Source: an uncultured Lachnospiraceae bacterium
GTDB taxonomy: Bacteria > Bacillota > Clostridia > Lachnospirales > Lachnospiraceae
Assembly: GCA_934394565.1 (NCBI GenBank)
Contig: CAKRQV010000032.1
Span: 1 to 12,759 of the forward strand
Direction: 5' to 3'
DNA: 12,759 nt
Positions 4,664 to 12,411 of the stretch are shown piece by piece (the stretch's first letter is position 1; every line of letters begins with the position of its first letter). Under the pieces are notes generated by a model that saw nothing but the letters and a program-made list of their open reading frames with translations, was not told where the DNA came from and made no database searches. A program made the position numbers and the translations under genes.

Positions 4664-6154
4664 CTATCCGATGGCCGCTGCATATTTCATAATGGCTTCT
4701 TCTGATGCTTCTTCGCGGGACAGCTCGCCGGTCATTTTTCCTTCATGCATGACCAGGATACGATCACAGACTGCCAGAAGTTCCGGAAGTTCGGAAGACA
4801 CCATCAACACACCGATGCCCGATGCGGAGATATCCCGGAGAATCTTATACACTTCTGCCTTTGCTCCGACATCGATACCTCTCGTTGGTTCATCGCACAG
4901 AAGAATCTCCGGGTCATTTCCGATCCATTTGGCAATGATGACTTTCTGCTGGTTACCACCGCTCAACGTCAGGATCTTGTCGTCCATATTTCCGATCTTG
5001 ATCGAATATTTCTCAATCATCTGTTCCATCAGATCTTTTGATTTCTTTTTACTCAGAAATCCTTTATTGGAAATCCTGTCTATCACAGACAACTGGGCAT
5101 TCTCCTTGATCGACATACTGGTGATCAGACCATCGTCCCGTCTGTTTTCCGGAATCATGCTGATTCGGTGGGCAATGGCCTCCTTTGGCGAGTGAATCGA
5201 CACCTTCTCACCTTTAATATAAATCTCTCCGCTGTCCAGTTTGTCTGCACCAAAGATGGACGTCAGCACCTCTGTACGACCCGCACCGACGAATCCAGCC
5301 AGCCCCACGATTTCACCCTTGTGCAAGGTGAAGTTGATATTTTGAAACTTCTTTCCATTGCACAAATCTTTTACCGTCAAAAGCTCATCTTTCGTTGCAT
5401 GAGTGTTTCCCCATTCAGATTTATCAATCTGACGTCCTACCATCAGTGTAACGATATCATCCATTGTAACATCAGCCACATTTTTGGTTACAACAAATTT
5501 ACCGTCTTTGAAAACCGTCAGTCGATCGCCAAGCTCCATAACCTCTTCCAGTCGATGGCTGACATACAGTACTGTTGTCTGCTTTTCTTTCACCAGCTTC
5601 CGCACAACATCAAACATAACTTCTCTCTGATCATTTGTCAGTGCCGCCGTCGGCTCGTCCAGAATCAGAATTTCCGGCTCAAAATACACTGCTTTTGCGA
5701 TCTGTACGATAGACTGTTCTGCAATGCTTAAAGATTCCAGAAGAGCCGTCGGCTCAACGTGCAGATGAAACATCTCCATCAATTCTTTTGTTTTTTCATT
5801 CATATGCTTTTCATTCAGAAAGCAGCCTTTTGTCGCTTCAGCCGAGCCAAGGAAAATATTGTGTGCAATACTCATATTCAGACACAGCGGTACTTCCTGA
5901 TGAACGATGGCGAATCCAAGTTTTTCTGACTTGCGGATTGAATTGATCTGTTCCGGCACACCATTGATACAGATCTCGCCCTCTGTCGGTGTAAATACAC
6001 CGCCACACAGATTGATCAATGTGGATTTTCCGGCTCCGTTTTCACCACAGAGGCAGTGAACTTCACCTTTTTCCACGGAAAAAGAGACGTCACTTAAGGC
6101 TGTTGTACCGCCAAATCGTTTTGTAATGTGTTTAAATTCAATGATCGGTGCCAT
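4664..6154 (-). CDS. Sugar ABC transporter, double ATP-binding subunit (RbsA/MglA type)
   Basis: 496 residues, usual length for this two-cassette family (CUT2). It powers import of a monosaccharide by the permease encoded just upstream. Cassette 1: Walker A GENGAGKST (37-45), a degenerate signature LSIAEQS (142-148), Walker B LILDEPTAAL (about 163-172), switch His 200. Cassette 2: degenerate Walker A GFVGAGRTE (287-295), intact signature LSGGNQQK (397-404), Walker B LCDEPTRGID (about 419-428). This asymmetry is normal in RbsA/MglA/XylG proteins. It begins 8 nt after the permease stop, with an AGGGGA ribosome site inside the permease 3' end. Last gene of the operon, followed by a strong terminator. 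The substrate cannot be read from the ATPase. Confidence 0.95.
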   Translation of the reverse strand: MAPIIEFKHITKRFGGTTALSDVSFSVEKGEVHCLCGENGAGKSTLINLCGGVFTPTEGEICINGVPEQINSIRKSEKLGFAIVHQEVPLCLNMSIAHNIFLGSAEATKGCFLNEKHMNEKTKELMEMFHLHVEPTALLESLSIAEQSIVQIAKAVYFEPEILILDEPTAALTNDQREVMFDVVRKLVKEKQTTVLYVSHRLEEVMELGDRLTVFKDGKFVVTKNVADVTMDDIVTLMVGRQIDKSEWGNTHATKDELLTVKDLCNGKKFQNINFTLHKGEIVGLAGFVGAGRTEVLTSIFGADKLDSGEIYIKGEKVSIHSPKEAIAHRISMIPENRRDDGLITSMSIKENAQLSVIDRISNKGFLSKKKSKDLMEQMIEKYSIKIGNMDDKILTLSGGNQQKVIIAKWIGNDPEILLCDEPTRGIDVGAKAEVYKILRDISASGIGVLMVSSELPELLAVCDRILVMHEGKMTGELSREEASEEAIMKYAAAIG

Positions 6155-6162
6155 ACTATCCC

Positions 6163-7131
6163 CTACCTTTTCTCGTCTTTTCGATGGATCAGTGTATCAA
6201 TCAGCACTGCAATGATAACAACCACGCCAATGAAGCCGTCCTGCCAGAACACCGGTACGTTTAAAAGTACCATACCATTTTTTACTGTAGCCATGATGAT
6301 CGCACCGAGGAATGTGCCAAGGATCGTTCCGCGGCCACCACTTAAAGCTGCTCCGCCAAGGATAACGGCTGCGATGGCATCCATCTCACGGCCTTCACCA
6401 CTGGTAGTCGTAACTGTATTCAGGTAAGCCGTACTTATCAGGGCTGCCAGCGCACACAACACGCCCATAGCAGCAAACGCAATCAGTCTTGTGTTTTTAA
6501 TATTGATACCGGACAGATGCGCCGCTTTGTCATTACCACCGGTGGCATAGACTTTATATCCATAACTTGTCTTTTTCAGTATGATATGTGCAATTACAAA
6601 CAGGATCAGCATGATAAAGATCTGCACCGGAATACCATTGATCTTTGCACCCATCTTCCATACCCAGCTGTTTGTTGCGCTCTCCGGGAACTGGCTGATA
6701 CTCTGGCCATTTCCGATCGCATACGCAAAACTTCTGTAGATTTTCATCGTACCCAGTGTAACGATAAAAGAAGGGATCCCCAGTCTGGTCACCAGAAGAC
6801 CGTTGAAGCAGCCCAAAGCTATGCCACACAGCAGAACCAGCAGAAACGCTATGGATGCAGGTACAATCTGATTTTTAAACAGAAAGCCGCCAAACATGGC
6901 ACAGGTAGCAAACAGAGAGCCAACTGACAGATCCAGCTCACCGGCAATGATCAGATAAGTCATGCCAATAGCCATAATACCGATCTCTACTGTCTGTCGC
7001 ACGATATTTACAAGGTTTACAGGTTTTAAAAATACCGGAGAAGCGATACTCAGTGCGATCATAATAATCACCAGTACGAGGAATACGCCAAATTCTCTGG
7101 CATTTGTCAGTTTCAATTTTTTAGTCTTCAT
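6163..7131 (-). CDS. Sugar ABC transporter permease (RbsC type)
   Basis: 322 residues, a polytopic inner-membrane protein of the CUT2 monosaccharide permease family; several long hydrophobic segments are visible, starting with FGVFLVLVIIMIALSIASPV near the N terminus. Family motifs include ELDLSVGSLFA (about 60-70) and GREMDAIAAVILGGAALSG followed by GRGT in the last third. It probably forms a homodimer with two ATPase copies' worth of cassettes. An in-frame TTG at 7140 would add three residues, but it directly abuts the GGAAAGG site, so ATG 7131 with 9-nt spacing is chosen. It lies 121 nt after the binding-protein gene, with a stable hairpin between, and 8 nt before the ATPase. Confidence 0.94.
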   Translation of the reverse strand: MKTKKLKLTNAREFGVFLVLVIIMIALSIASPVFLKPVNLVNIVRQTVEIGIMAIGMTYLIIAGELDLSVGSLFATCAMFGGFLFKNQIVPASIAFLLVLLCGIALGCFNGLLVTRLGIPSFIVTLGTMKIYRSFAYAIGNGQSISQFPESATNSWVWKMGAKINGIPVQIFIMLILFVIAHIILKKTSYGYKVYATGGNDKAAHLSGINIKNTRLIAFAAMGVLCALAALISTAYLNTVTTTSGEGREMDAIAAVILGGAALSGGRGTILGTFLGAIIMATVKNGMVLLNVPVFWQDGFIGVVVIIAVLIDTLIHRKDEKR

Positions 7132-7158
7132 TTTCCGCAACCTTTCCCATATGTAGTA

Positions 7159-7180
7159 CTGCTGCCCTTTCGGGCAGCAG
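7159..7180 (-). other. Intercistronic hairpin with GAAA tetraloop
   Basis: On the minus strand CTGCTGCCC and GGGCAGCAG pair perfectly over 9 bp around a GAAA (GNRA) tetraloop. No U-tract follows, so it is not a standard terminator. Its position just after the binding-protein gene suggests an RNA-stabilising structure that keeps more binding-protein mRNA than transporter mRNA, as known for other ABC sugar operons. Confidence 0.7.
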
Positions 7181-7252
7181 CCGTATTGTTATGCAGACCA
7201 TCTATTGCATATTTACAATCTTATTGATGTTTCCGGATACGTTCTCTTGTAC

Positions 7253-8299
7253 TTATTCCGGCTGAACGTCATTGACATTCTCTTTTGTGATCATCTGGGC
7301 ACCCGTATCAATATTCAGGAAGTCAGAACCGTATTTCAGGTTCATGTAGCACTCATATACAGAGTAGTATCCCTGCAGGAACGGATTCTGTCCAACTGTC
7401 AGCTGGATACTTCCATTTTTAATATGTCCAAGCATACCCTCTGTCAAGTCAAATCCTGCGCCATATACTTTCCCACTTAAGTCATAATCTTCGATAAAGC
7501 TTCCGATGGCTTCTGAATATACATCTACACCAAGGATAGCTTTTACATCCGGATTGGCCAGATATGCGTTTTCAATCACAGAGTATGCATTGGTCAGATC
7601 AGTACCAATATCAATAGTGGTGATCTTTTTGATACCCGGATATTCAGCTGCAGCCTTATCAATACCAGCTTCACGGGCGATCAGCGCACTGTCTGTCGGT
7701 CCGCAGGAAGCTACGATATAGCTGCCCTCGCCACCCATCTGATCAAACATATATTTACCAAGGCTGTAACCTGCTGTCTCATAATCCTGTCCGACAAAGC
7801 ATTTGGTACCACAGTCTTTGGCATCCTGGTTGAATCCAACAACTGGAATTCCTTTTTCATTTGCTTCTGCAATAACATTGTTAAATCCTGACGGATCCCA
7901 GGTAACTGTTGCGATTGCATCAGCGCCGGAAGAAATTGCGGTCTCGATCAGACCTACCTGCTCATCCAGAGAACTTGCTGTATTCGGTGCAGAAACAGTG
8001 ACGTTTACACCAAGGTCCTCACCTGCGGCCTTTGCACCTTCTGCCATCTTATTATAGAAGGAACCTGCCAGAGAATGCAGAACAACAGATACATTGTAAT
8101 CTCCATCCTTTGTCTTTGTTGCAGATGCATCTGCTGTAGATCCTGCAGCAGATGATGTAGCTGTACTCTCTGCAGCTGTTGATCCAGTAGTTGAACTTCC
8201 TTCGGTTGTGCTTCCACCAGATGCGCCTGTGCTTCCACATGCACATAAGGAAAGTGCCATTGCTCCACCAAGTACCAGTGCCATCATTTTGCGTTTCAT
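7253..8299 (-). CDS. Sugar ABC transporter substrate-binding lipoprotein (RbsB-like)
   Basis: 348 residues, including a lipoprotein signal MKRKMMALVLGGAMALSLCA with lipobox LCAC (lipidated Cys 21), a Ser/Thr/Ala-rich linker at about 22-62, and a two-lobe periplasmic-binding fold (LHSLAGSFYNKMAEG, ADAIATVTWD, YGAGFDLTEGM). It captures the sugar outside the membrane and delivers it to the permease. Compared by eye with E. coli RbsB, the positions that contact ribose are mostly changed (N13 to Gly, F16 to Tyr, D89/R90 to Asn157/Gln158, R141 to Ala211, N190 to Val258), while F15, D215 and Q235 are kept (Phe81, Asp284, Gln304). So ribose is unlikely as the ligand. GAGGAGG precedes the ATG. It follows the rbsD-like gene by 84 nt. 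Confidence 0.94.
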   Translation of the reverse strand: MKRKMMALVLGGAMALSLCACGSTGASGGSTTEGSSTTGSTAAESTATSSAAGSTADASATKTKDGDYNVSVVLHSLAGSFYNKMAEGAKAAGEDLGVNVTVSAPNTASSLDEQVGLIETAISSGADAIATVTWDPSGFNNVIAEANEKGIPVVGFNQDAKDCGTKCFVGQDYETAGYSLGKYMFDQMGGEGSYIVASCGPTDSALIAREAGIDKAAAEYPGIKKITTIDIGTDLTNAYSVIENAYLANPDVKAILGVDVYSEAIGSFIEDYDLSGKVYGAGFDLTEGMLGHIKNGSIQLTVGQNPFLQGYYSVYECYMNLKYGSDFLNIDTGAQMITKENVNDVQPE

Positions 8300-8383
8300 G
8301 TAAAAATCCTCCTCTACATTGTAAAAATATATAGTTTTCCGGGTTATCCCCTGAAAGTTTAAAATACGGTTACTGTTTCCCCA

Positions 8384-8863
8384 TTAATTATCGTAGCTTG
8401 CACGCTCTTCGTAAAATCCCGGTGTGATACAGCCTGGTTTTTGGAACCATACCTTTGCATCGATACCGGCTTTTAAAACTACGTTGCCCCACGGCATCAG
8501 ATTGCCTGTGCGCACGATATATTTTGCTTTTGGCAGATATTCTGCAAAGAAATCGTAATGCGGCATCGTCTTTACTTCCATCGTCTCGTAGCGTTTATGT
8601 ACCATATTTTCGATAGCTTTAAAATGCTCCGGATTAAACTGTTTCTGCTCCTCTGCCACGATAATATCTTCAAAAATAAATTCATCCATGATCAGATCCA
8701 ACACCTGTGCGATCGTCGGAAGATCCTGTGCGATGGCCAGGTCAATGCGCTGCTCCGGACGGGCAATCGGCACACCTGCATCACCGATCACGATATACTG
8801 CTCATGTCCCATGTCTGCGATGGCAGACATCAGCTGTTTGTTGTAGATTCCATGTTTTTTCAT
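8384..8863 (-). CDS. rbsD: RbsD/FucU-family sugar mutarotase (D-ribose pyranase-like)
   Basis: 159 residues, about 20-25 longer than E. coli RbsD because of a C-terminal tail after the usual end (near Ala136). The family interconverts pyranose and furanose or anomeric forms of a sugar before phosphorylation; cytosolic ring oligomers. Catalytic His20 (MGHEQY) and Asp28 (GDAG) are present, IARPEQRIDLA and VAEEQKQFNPEH match family blocks, and MPHYDFF (His102) and NLMPWGN (Asn127) match the C-terminal active-site part, but the usual Tyr there is Trp125. The start overlaps the kinase stop by 4 nt (ATGA), indicating coupling. The name rests on family membership; ribose is not assured. Confidence 0.88.
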   Translation of the reverse strand: MKKHGIYNKQLMSAIADMGHEQYIVIGDAGVPIARPEQRIDLAIAQDLPTIAQVLDLIMDEFIFEDIIVAEEQKQFNPEHFKAIENMVHKRYETMEVKTMPHYDFFAEYLPKAKYIVRTGNLMPWGNVVLKAGIDAKVWFQKPGCITPGFYEERASYDN

Positions 8864-9792
8864 GCTTTTTTCTCCTGTATCATCTGTTCTGCTTCCTCAC
8901 GGTAAGGTATGGACTCGATCACACCGTATTTTGTCACTGCGAGACCTGCGGCGGCATTGCCAAGCTGTACAGCCTCCATGATGTCTTTTCCTTCTGCAAT
9001 GGCTACACAGAATGCACCTGTGAACGTATCCCCTGCTCCGGTAGTATCTACAACCTGCACACTAAATCCAGGCACCTGCCTGTCGAGATCTGCTGTTTTG
9101 ATATAACAGCCGTCTCCGCCAAGCGTCATGACCACATTTTTCACACCTTTGTCAGCCAGTTTTCTGGCAATTTCGGCATCTTCTGTCGGATCATCACTGG
9201 CCAGTCCCAGAATCAGTCTGGCTTCTGTCTGGTTCGGTGTGATATATGTACAGTTCGCCAGAAGGGCATCTGACAAGGATGCATACGGTGCCGGATTCAA
9301 TACAAATGGAAGACCGATTTCTTTACACTTTTCCGCAGCATATTCTACAGTTTCCATACTGCTCTCCAGCTGCATCAGCAAAAGCTCACAATCTTTCAGT
9401 ACCGGAAGCATCCGATCCACATCTGCCGGGGAAAATTCCTTATTGGCAGCGAAATCAATCACGATTTCATTTTCACCCTCACGATTTACCAAAACCAGAC
9501 CGACACCTGTAGACAGACCTTTTTCGCTTCTTCTCACTGCTGTCGCATCCATACCTTCTTCTTCAAACAGTTTCATGGCTCCATCACCGAAACTGTCATT
9601 TCCAATACAGGTTCCATATACGACCTGCGCACCCATTCTGGCTGCTGCAACCGCCTGATTGGATCCTTTTCCACCGTGGCACATAACAAAATCATGCCCC
9701 GGCACTGTCTCACCGGGAATCGGGAAATGATCTCCGGCAATTGTCATACCCACTGCATAGCTTCCTATGACTGCTATCTTTTTTTTATCCAT
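8860..9792 (-). CDS. rbsK: Ribokinase-like PfkB-family carbohydrate kinase
   Basis: 310 residues, normal ribokinase length. It phosphorylates a sugar with ATP in the cytosol. Motifs: GGKGSNQAVAAARMGA (about 40-55, PfkB signature 1), MQLES (sugar-contact Glu region), NPAP and TPNQTEA (nucleotide region), and VDTTGAGDTFTGAF near 248-261 with the catalytic Asp of GAGD (PfkB signature 2). The N-terminal GSYAVGMT replaces the GSINxD of ribokinases: the Asn and Asp that bind ribose (E. coli N14 and D16) are Ala13 and Gly15, suggesting another substrate. GAGGA lies 9 nt before the ATG. It overlaps the RbsD-like gene and follows the UroD-like gene by 46 nt. Confidence 0.9.
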   Translation of the reverse strand: MDKKKIAVIGSYAVGMTIAGDHFPIPGETVPGHDFVMCHGGKGSNQAVAAARMGAQVVYGTCIGNDSFGDGAMKLFEEEGMDATAVRRSEKGLSTGVGLVLVNREGENEIVIDFAANKEFSPADVDRMLPVLKDCELLLMQLESSMETVEYAAEKCKEIGLPFVLNPAPYASLSDALLANCTYITPNQTEARLILGLASDDPTEDAEIARKLADKGVKNVVMTLGGDGCYIKTADLDRQVPGFSVQVVDTTGAGDTFTGAFCVAIAEGKDIMEAVQLGNAAAGLAVTKYGVIESIPYREEAEQMIQEKKA

Positions 9793-9838
9793 GTCATCAT
9801 CCTCTTTGCATCTTTTTCTGTCCAGTCGATGCTTTTTC

Positions 9839-11074
9839 TTATTCTCTGTAAAATTCCGGTCTGCCGTATTTCAGAGCTGTATCAAAGACTGCCATGATCT
9901 TCTCCGGAGAAATATCAGCCTGAATATTGTGGATCTGGGAATAGACAAACCCACCGCCTGGTGCGTAACACTTGATCATGGCCTTGCATTCCTCAATGAT
10001 CTCGTCAATCGTTCCGTGTGTCAGTGTTGTCTGTGTACTGCAGGCCCCGCCCCAGATCGTAACATTCTTTCCAAATTCTTTTTTGATTTCATAGGGATCC
10101 ATGTCAGCAGCTTCCTTCTGCAACGGATTTAAGATATCATATCCGGATTCAATGATATCGCCGATGATCGGATGGATACTTCCACAGCAGTGCAGGGAAA
10201 TATGGATATCTTTTTTCTTTTTCCGGATAGCCTCGTTGATCCTTGCATGGCGGGGTTTGAAAAATTTACGATACAGATCCGGAGATAACAACATGCCTCT
10301 CTGTGAACCGAAATCATCATTATTCTGTACAACCTGTACATACTCTCCGACAGCATCCAGATATTTGTCCATCATGGCGATGTAGGCATCGGTCATTTTA
10401 TCCAGATAATACTCAATCAGTTCCGGCTCGCAGTAAAGATTTTCCATAAAGGTCTGCATGCCCCAGTCTTTCCATCCTTTTTCAAACAGGCTGGTACTTG
10501 TTGCACCGGAAATACAGAAATCTGTATTCTCATAAATATCCTTTGCCCGTTTTCTCAGCCAGTCACATTCATAATCGGTGATCCCCGGCAGTTTCAGGTT
10601 GGCATCGATATCTTCTTCGGATTCTGCGTCCTGCAGAGGATTGTAGCATTCATCAAAATACAATCCATCTTTCGGTCTTTTTGCCAGGAGATGTCCTTCA
10701 CTGTCAAATACACCTAAGGTTCCACCGCCGATATCCACCGGGTTGAAAGCTTCTGCCAGCATGCAGTCGCCGCCATCACATGGCAGTTTACCCGGTTTCA
10801 TCTTGTCAATCGGGATACCGATTGAAGGTACCAGACGCGGCAGGATGACCACATCACTGCCCAGCCTTTTCAGCAGATCAAAGTCTGCATAAGCCAAATC
10901 CTGTTTTACATCAAAACAAATGGTGTCTGTTTTGATACCCAGATATTCTTTCAGCTTATTGTATGCATTTGCATTGATACCTGTTGATCTGGAAGATCCG
11001 AGATCAATCGGAACCCGGTCTGTCTCCTCATGATTCAATGCCATCAATACTCGTTCTCTTGATGTTAATCCCAT
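9839..11074 (-). CDS. Uroporphyrinogen decarboxylase (UroD)-superfamily protein of unknown role
   Basis: 411 residues. It belongs to the UroD/MtaA/CmuA TIM-barrel superfamily, recognised by TSRERVLMALNHEETDRVP at the N terminus, NNDDFGSQRGMLLSPDLYR (about 251-269), LHCCGSIHPII (about 294-304), DILNPLQ and PGGGFVYSQIHNIQ (about 372-385). True UroD makes heme precursors, but this longer branch includes corrinoid or coenzyme M methyltransferases and many proteins of unknown function. The H-x-C of the MtaA zinc site is present (His295, Cys297), but the later zinc Cys of the P-G-C motif is Gly, so MtaA activity is doubtful. ATG 11074 is preferred to an adjacent ATG at 11077 because GGAG is then 6 nt away. 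First gene of the LacI-controlled sugar operon, which is unusual company for it. Confidence 0.88.
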   Translation of the reverse strand: MGLTSRERVLMALNHEETDRVPIDLGSSRSTGINANAYNKLKEYLGIKTDTICFDVKQDLAYADFDLLKRLGSDVVILPRLVPSIGIPIDKMKPGKLPCDGGDCMLAEAFNPVDIGGGTLGVFDSEGHLLAKRPKDGLYFDECYNPLQDAESEEDIDANLKLPGITDYECDWLRKRAKDIYENTDFCISGATSTSLFEKGWKDWGMQTFMENLYCEPELIEYYLDKMTDAYIAMMDKYLDAVGEYVQVVQNNDDFGSQRGMLLSPDLYRKFFKPRHARINEAIRKKKKDIHISLHCCGSIHPIIGDIIESGYDILNPLQKEAADMDPYEIKKEFGKNVTIWGGACSTQTTLTHGTIDEIIEECKAMIKCYAPGGGFVYSQIHNIQADISPEKIMAVFDTALKYGRPEFYRE

Positions 11075-11116
11075 CATTTGCTCCTTTCCCTTTGCTACAC
11101 TCTGAAACTCTATTAA

Positions 11117-11133
11117 GTAAACGTTTAACCTCT
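11117..11133 (-). promoter_or_regulatory. LacI-family operator O1, in the operon leader
   Basis: GTAAACGTTTAACCTCT contains the 10-bp palindrome TAAACGTTTA (11118-11127) with the central CG typical of LacI-family sites. The same 17 bases occur at O2. It sits about 40 nt upstream of the UroD-like ATG. A weak promoter TTGAAA-N17-TAAACG would put its -10 inside this operator; otherwise it is a roadblock or looping site. Confidence 0.75.
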
Positions 11134-11308
11134 GAAATTTTATCTTTCAAAGTCAACCTTTCACTTCTTTTTTATATTTTTTTATATTTTTCCCTGTTTT
11201 TCTAAGATACAGCCTCAATATCCATCTTTCTAAAACGATAACTGACTGTTTTATCCGACAGATTTCTCTTAGGATCTTCCATCTTGTATTTTTATCGTCA
11301 TTTATTAG

Positions 11309-11325
11309 GTAAACGTTTAACCTCT
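11309..11325 (-). promoter_or_regulatory. LacI-family operator O2, at the operon promoter
   Basis: GTAAACGTTTAACCTCT, identical to O1 over 17 bases, with core TAAACGTTTA at 11310-11319 and flanking ATTAGG...CCTCTAAT near-symmetry. It overlaps or directly follows the candidate -10, where a bound repressor would block initiation. Confidence 0.78.
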
Positions 11326-11353
11326 AATAATCAATGGTTATTTACCGTTTCAA
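11324..11353 (-). promoter_or_regulatory. Candidate promoter of the UroD-kinase-transporter operon
   Basis: On the minus strand TTGAAA (11353-11348), an 18-nt spacer and TATTAG (11329-11324) form a moderate promoter that starts only 9 nt after the lacI stop codon. The operator O2 lies immediately downstream, the same layout as at the lacI promoter, which supports it. Confidence 0.5.
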
Positions 11354-11361
11354 CTATATAT

Positions 11362-12387
11362 TTATTCGTTTCGAATACTTTTCCCCTCGTGGAAAACTGG
11401 CTGCTGCCGGTAAAGTTTCTGCTCCGGTGAACCGCCATCGATCATTGTCATCATACATTTTCCGGCGGCCAGACCCATATCCCGCGCACAGAAGTCAATT
11501 GATACAATCGATGGCTGGTGGGTATCTGTCAGCATCGTTCTGTCCAGTCCCAATACGGAAATATCTTCTGGTATTTTATAACCATTCTTTAGGATTGCCT
11601 TACAGGCTCCCAGTGCCATCATATCGTTCGCTGTGATCAGTGATGTAAAACCACCCTGCACCAGAAGTTCTTTCGTAGCGTCAACACTCTGCTGAAAACC
11701 ATAGTCACCATATCGAGTCAGTTTTTCATCGATTTCAAGCCCATAGGCTTCCATTCCCGAGAGATATCCCTGGTACCGGAGTCCTGCATTTAATGCATTC
11801 CGGTTTCCTTTCAGAAAGGCGATCTTTCTGTGTCCCTGTCGATAAAGATAATCCACTGCCATTTTTCCGGCAGCATAATTATCGATTTGAAACTGACAGA
11901 CACCTTCGAGTCCTTCACCATAACGTTCCAGTGCAATCACCGGGAAATGGTTTTTGTGAAGTTCTGCTAAAAGCTGATTATTTTCACTATTGTTCAGCGT
12001 AGAAACAATCATGCCGTCTACCAGGCCATTACTCAGGCTCCTGATAAACTGATCTTCCTGTTCCTGGCTTTCATGTGTGTTACACAATAACAGTCGATAC
12101 CCATATGGATTCAGATACTCTTCCAGCCCGGCAAACAGTTCCTGAAAAAAGTAATAATGAATATCCGGTACAAGTACTGCTACCAGATTTGTTTTTCTAG
12201 TTACCAGGGAACGAGCCATAGGGTTTGGTGCATATCCCATTTCATCTGCTATCTGTCGTATCCTTGCCTCTGTCTCGCCACTGTATCCTCCACCAATATG
12301 GTTGAGTACGCGGGAAACTGTTGCTGTAGATACACCACATATACTTGCCAGATCTTTGATTGTTACTCTTTTTCCTGATTTCGCCAT
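11362..12387 (-). CDS. LacI-family transcriptional regulator of the sugar operon
   Basis: 341 residues, standard LacI/PurR/RbsR length. The DNA-binding helix-turn-helix is at about 8-29 (VTIKDLASICGVSTATVSRV), the hinge with the minor-groove Leu61 in NPMARSL at about 55-61, then a periplasmic-binding-like effector domain (VAVLVPDIHYYFFQELFAGL, DGMIVSTLN, DISVLGLDRT). I start at ATG 12387: a longer in-frame ATG at 12456 has no ribosome site, adds residues unlike the family and would run through the promoter and operator. The site before 12387 (AGAGAA) is weak. Operators with core TAAACGTTTA lie at its own promoter and twice before the downstream operon, so it likely represses both until it binds a sugar effector. 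Confidence 0.92.
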   Translation of the reverse strand: MAKSGKRVTIKDLASICGVSTATVSRVLNHIGGGYSGETEARIRQIADEMGYAPNPMARSLVTRKTNLVAVLVPDIHYYFFQELFAGLEEYLNPYGYRLLLCNTHESQEQEDQFIRSLSNGLVDGMIVSTLNNSENNQLLAELHKNHFPVIALERYGEGLEGVCQFQIDNYAAGKMAVDYLYRQGHRKIAFLKGNRNALNAGLRYQGYLSGMEAYGLEIDEKLTRYGDYGFQQSVDATKELLVQGGFTSLITANDMMALGACKAILKNGYKIPEDISVLGLDRTMLTDTHQPSIVSIDFCARDMGLAAGKCMMTMIDGGSPEQKLYRQQPVFHEGKSIRNE

Positions 12388-12411
12388 ATTTGTTCTCTGC
12401 TTCGTTTTATT

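Larger units (their letters stand above)
11078..11361 (-). promoter_or_regulatory. Control region between lacI and the sugar operon
   Basis: 284 nt without a gene. It contains operators O2 and O1 (centres 192 bp apart), a candidate promoter over O2, and on the minus strand an A/T-tract segment (about 11168-11190). No terminator hairpin is seen after lacI, so read-through into the operon is possible. If transcription starts at O2 the leader is about 240 nt; I do not recognise a riboswitch in it. Confidence 0.65.

Noticed and set aside
5168..5731. 187-residue plus-strand frame inside the ATPase gene
   Set aside because: It is antisense to a well-supported ATPase, lacks a ribosome site and has no recognisable domain.
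6163..7140. Permease starting at TTG 7140
   Set aside because: The TTG directly abuts the GGAAAGG site; ATG 7131 has proper spacing.
9128..9658. 176-residue plus-strand frame opposite the kinase gene
   Set aside because: Antisense shadow of the ribokinase-like gene; composition is that of a complemented coding frame.
11117..11133. Catabolite (cre) site for CcpA
   Set aside because: The central CG palindrome is similar, but the sites differ from the usual cre ends and are repeated next to a LacI-family gene, so local regulation is the simpler reading; CcpA binding is not excluded.
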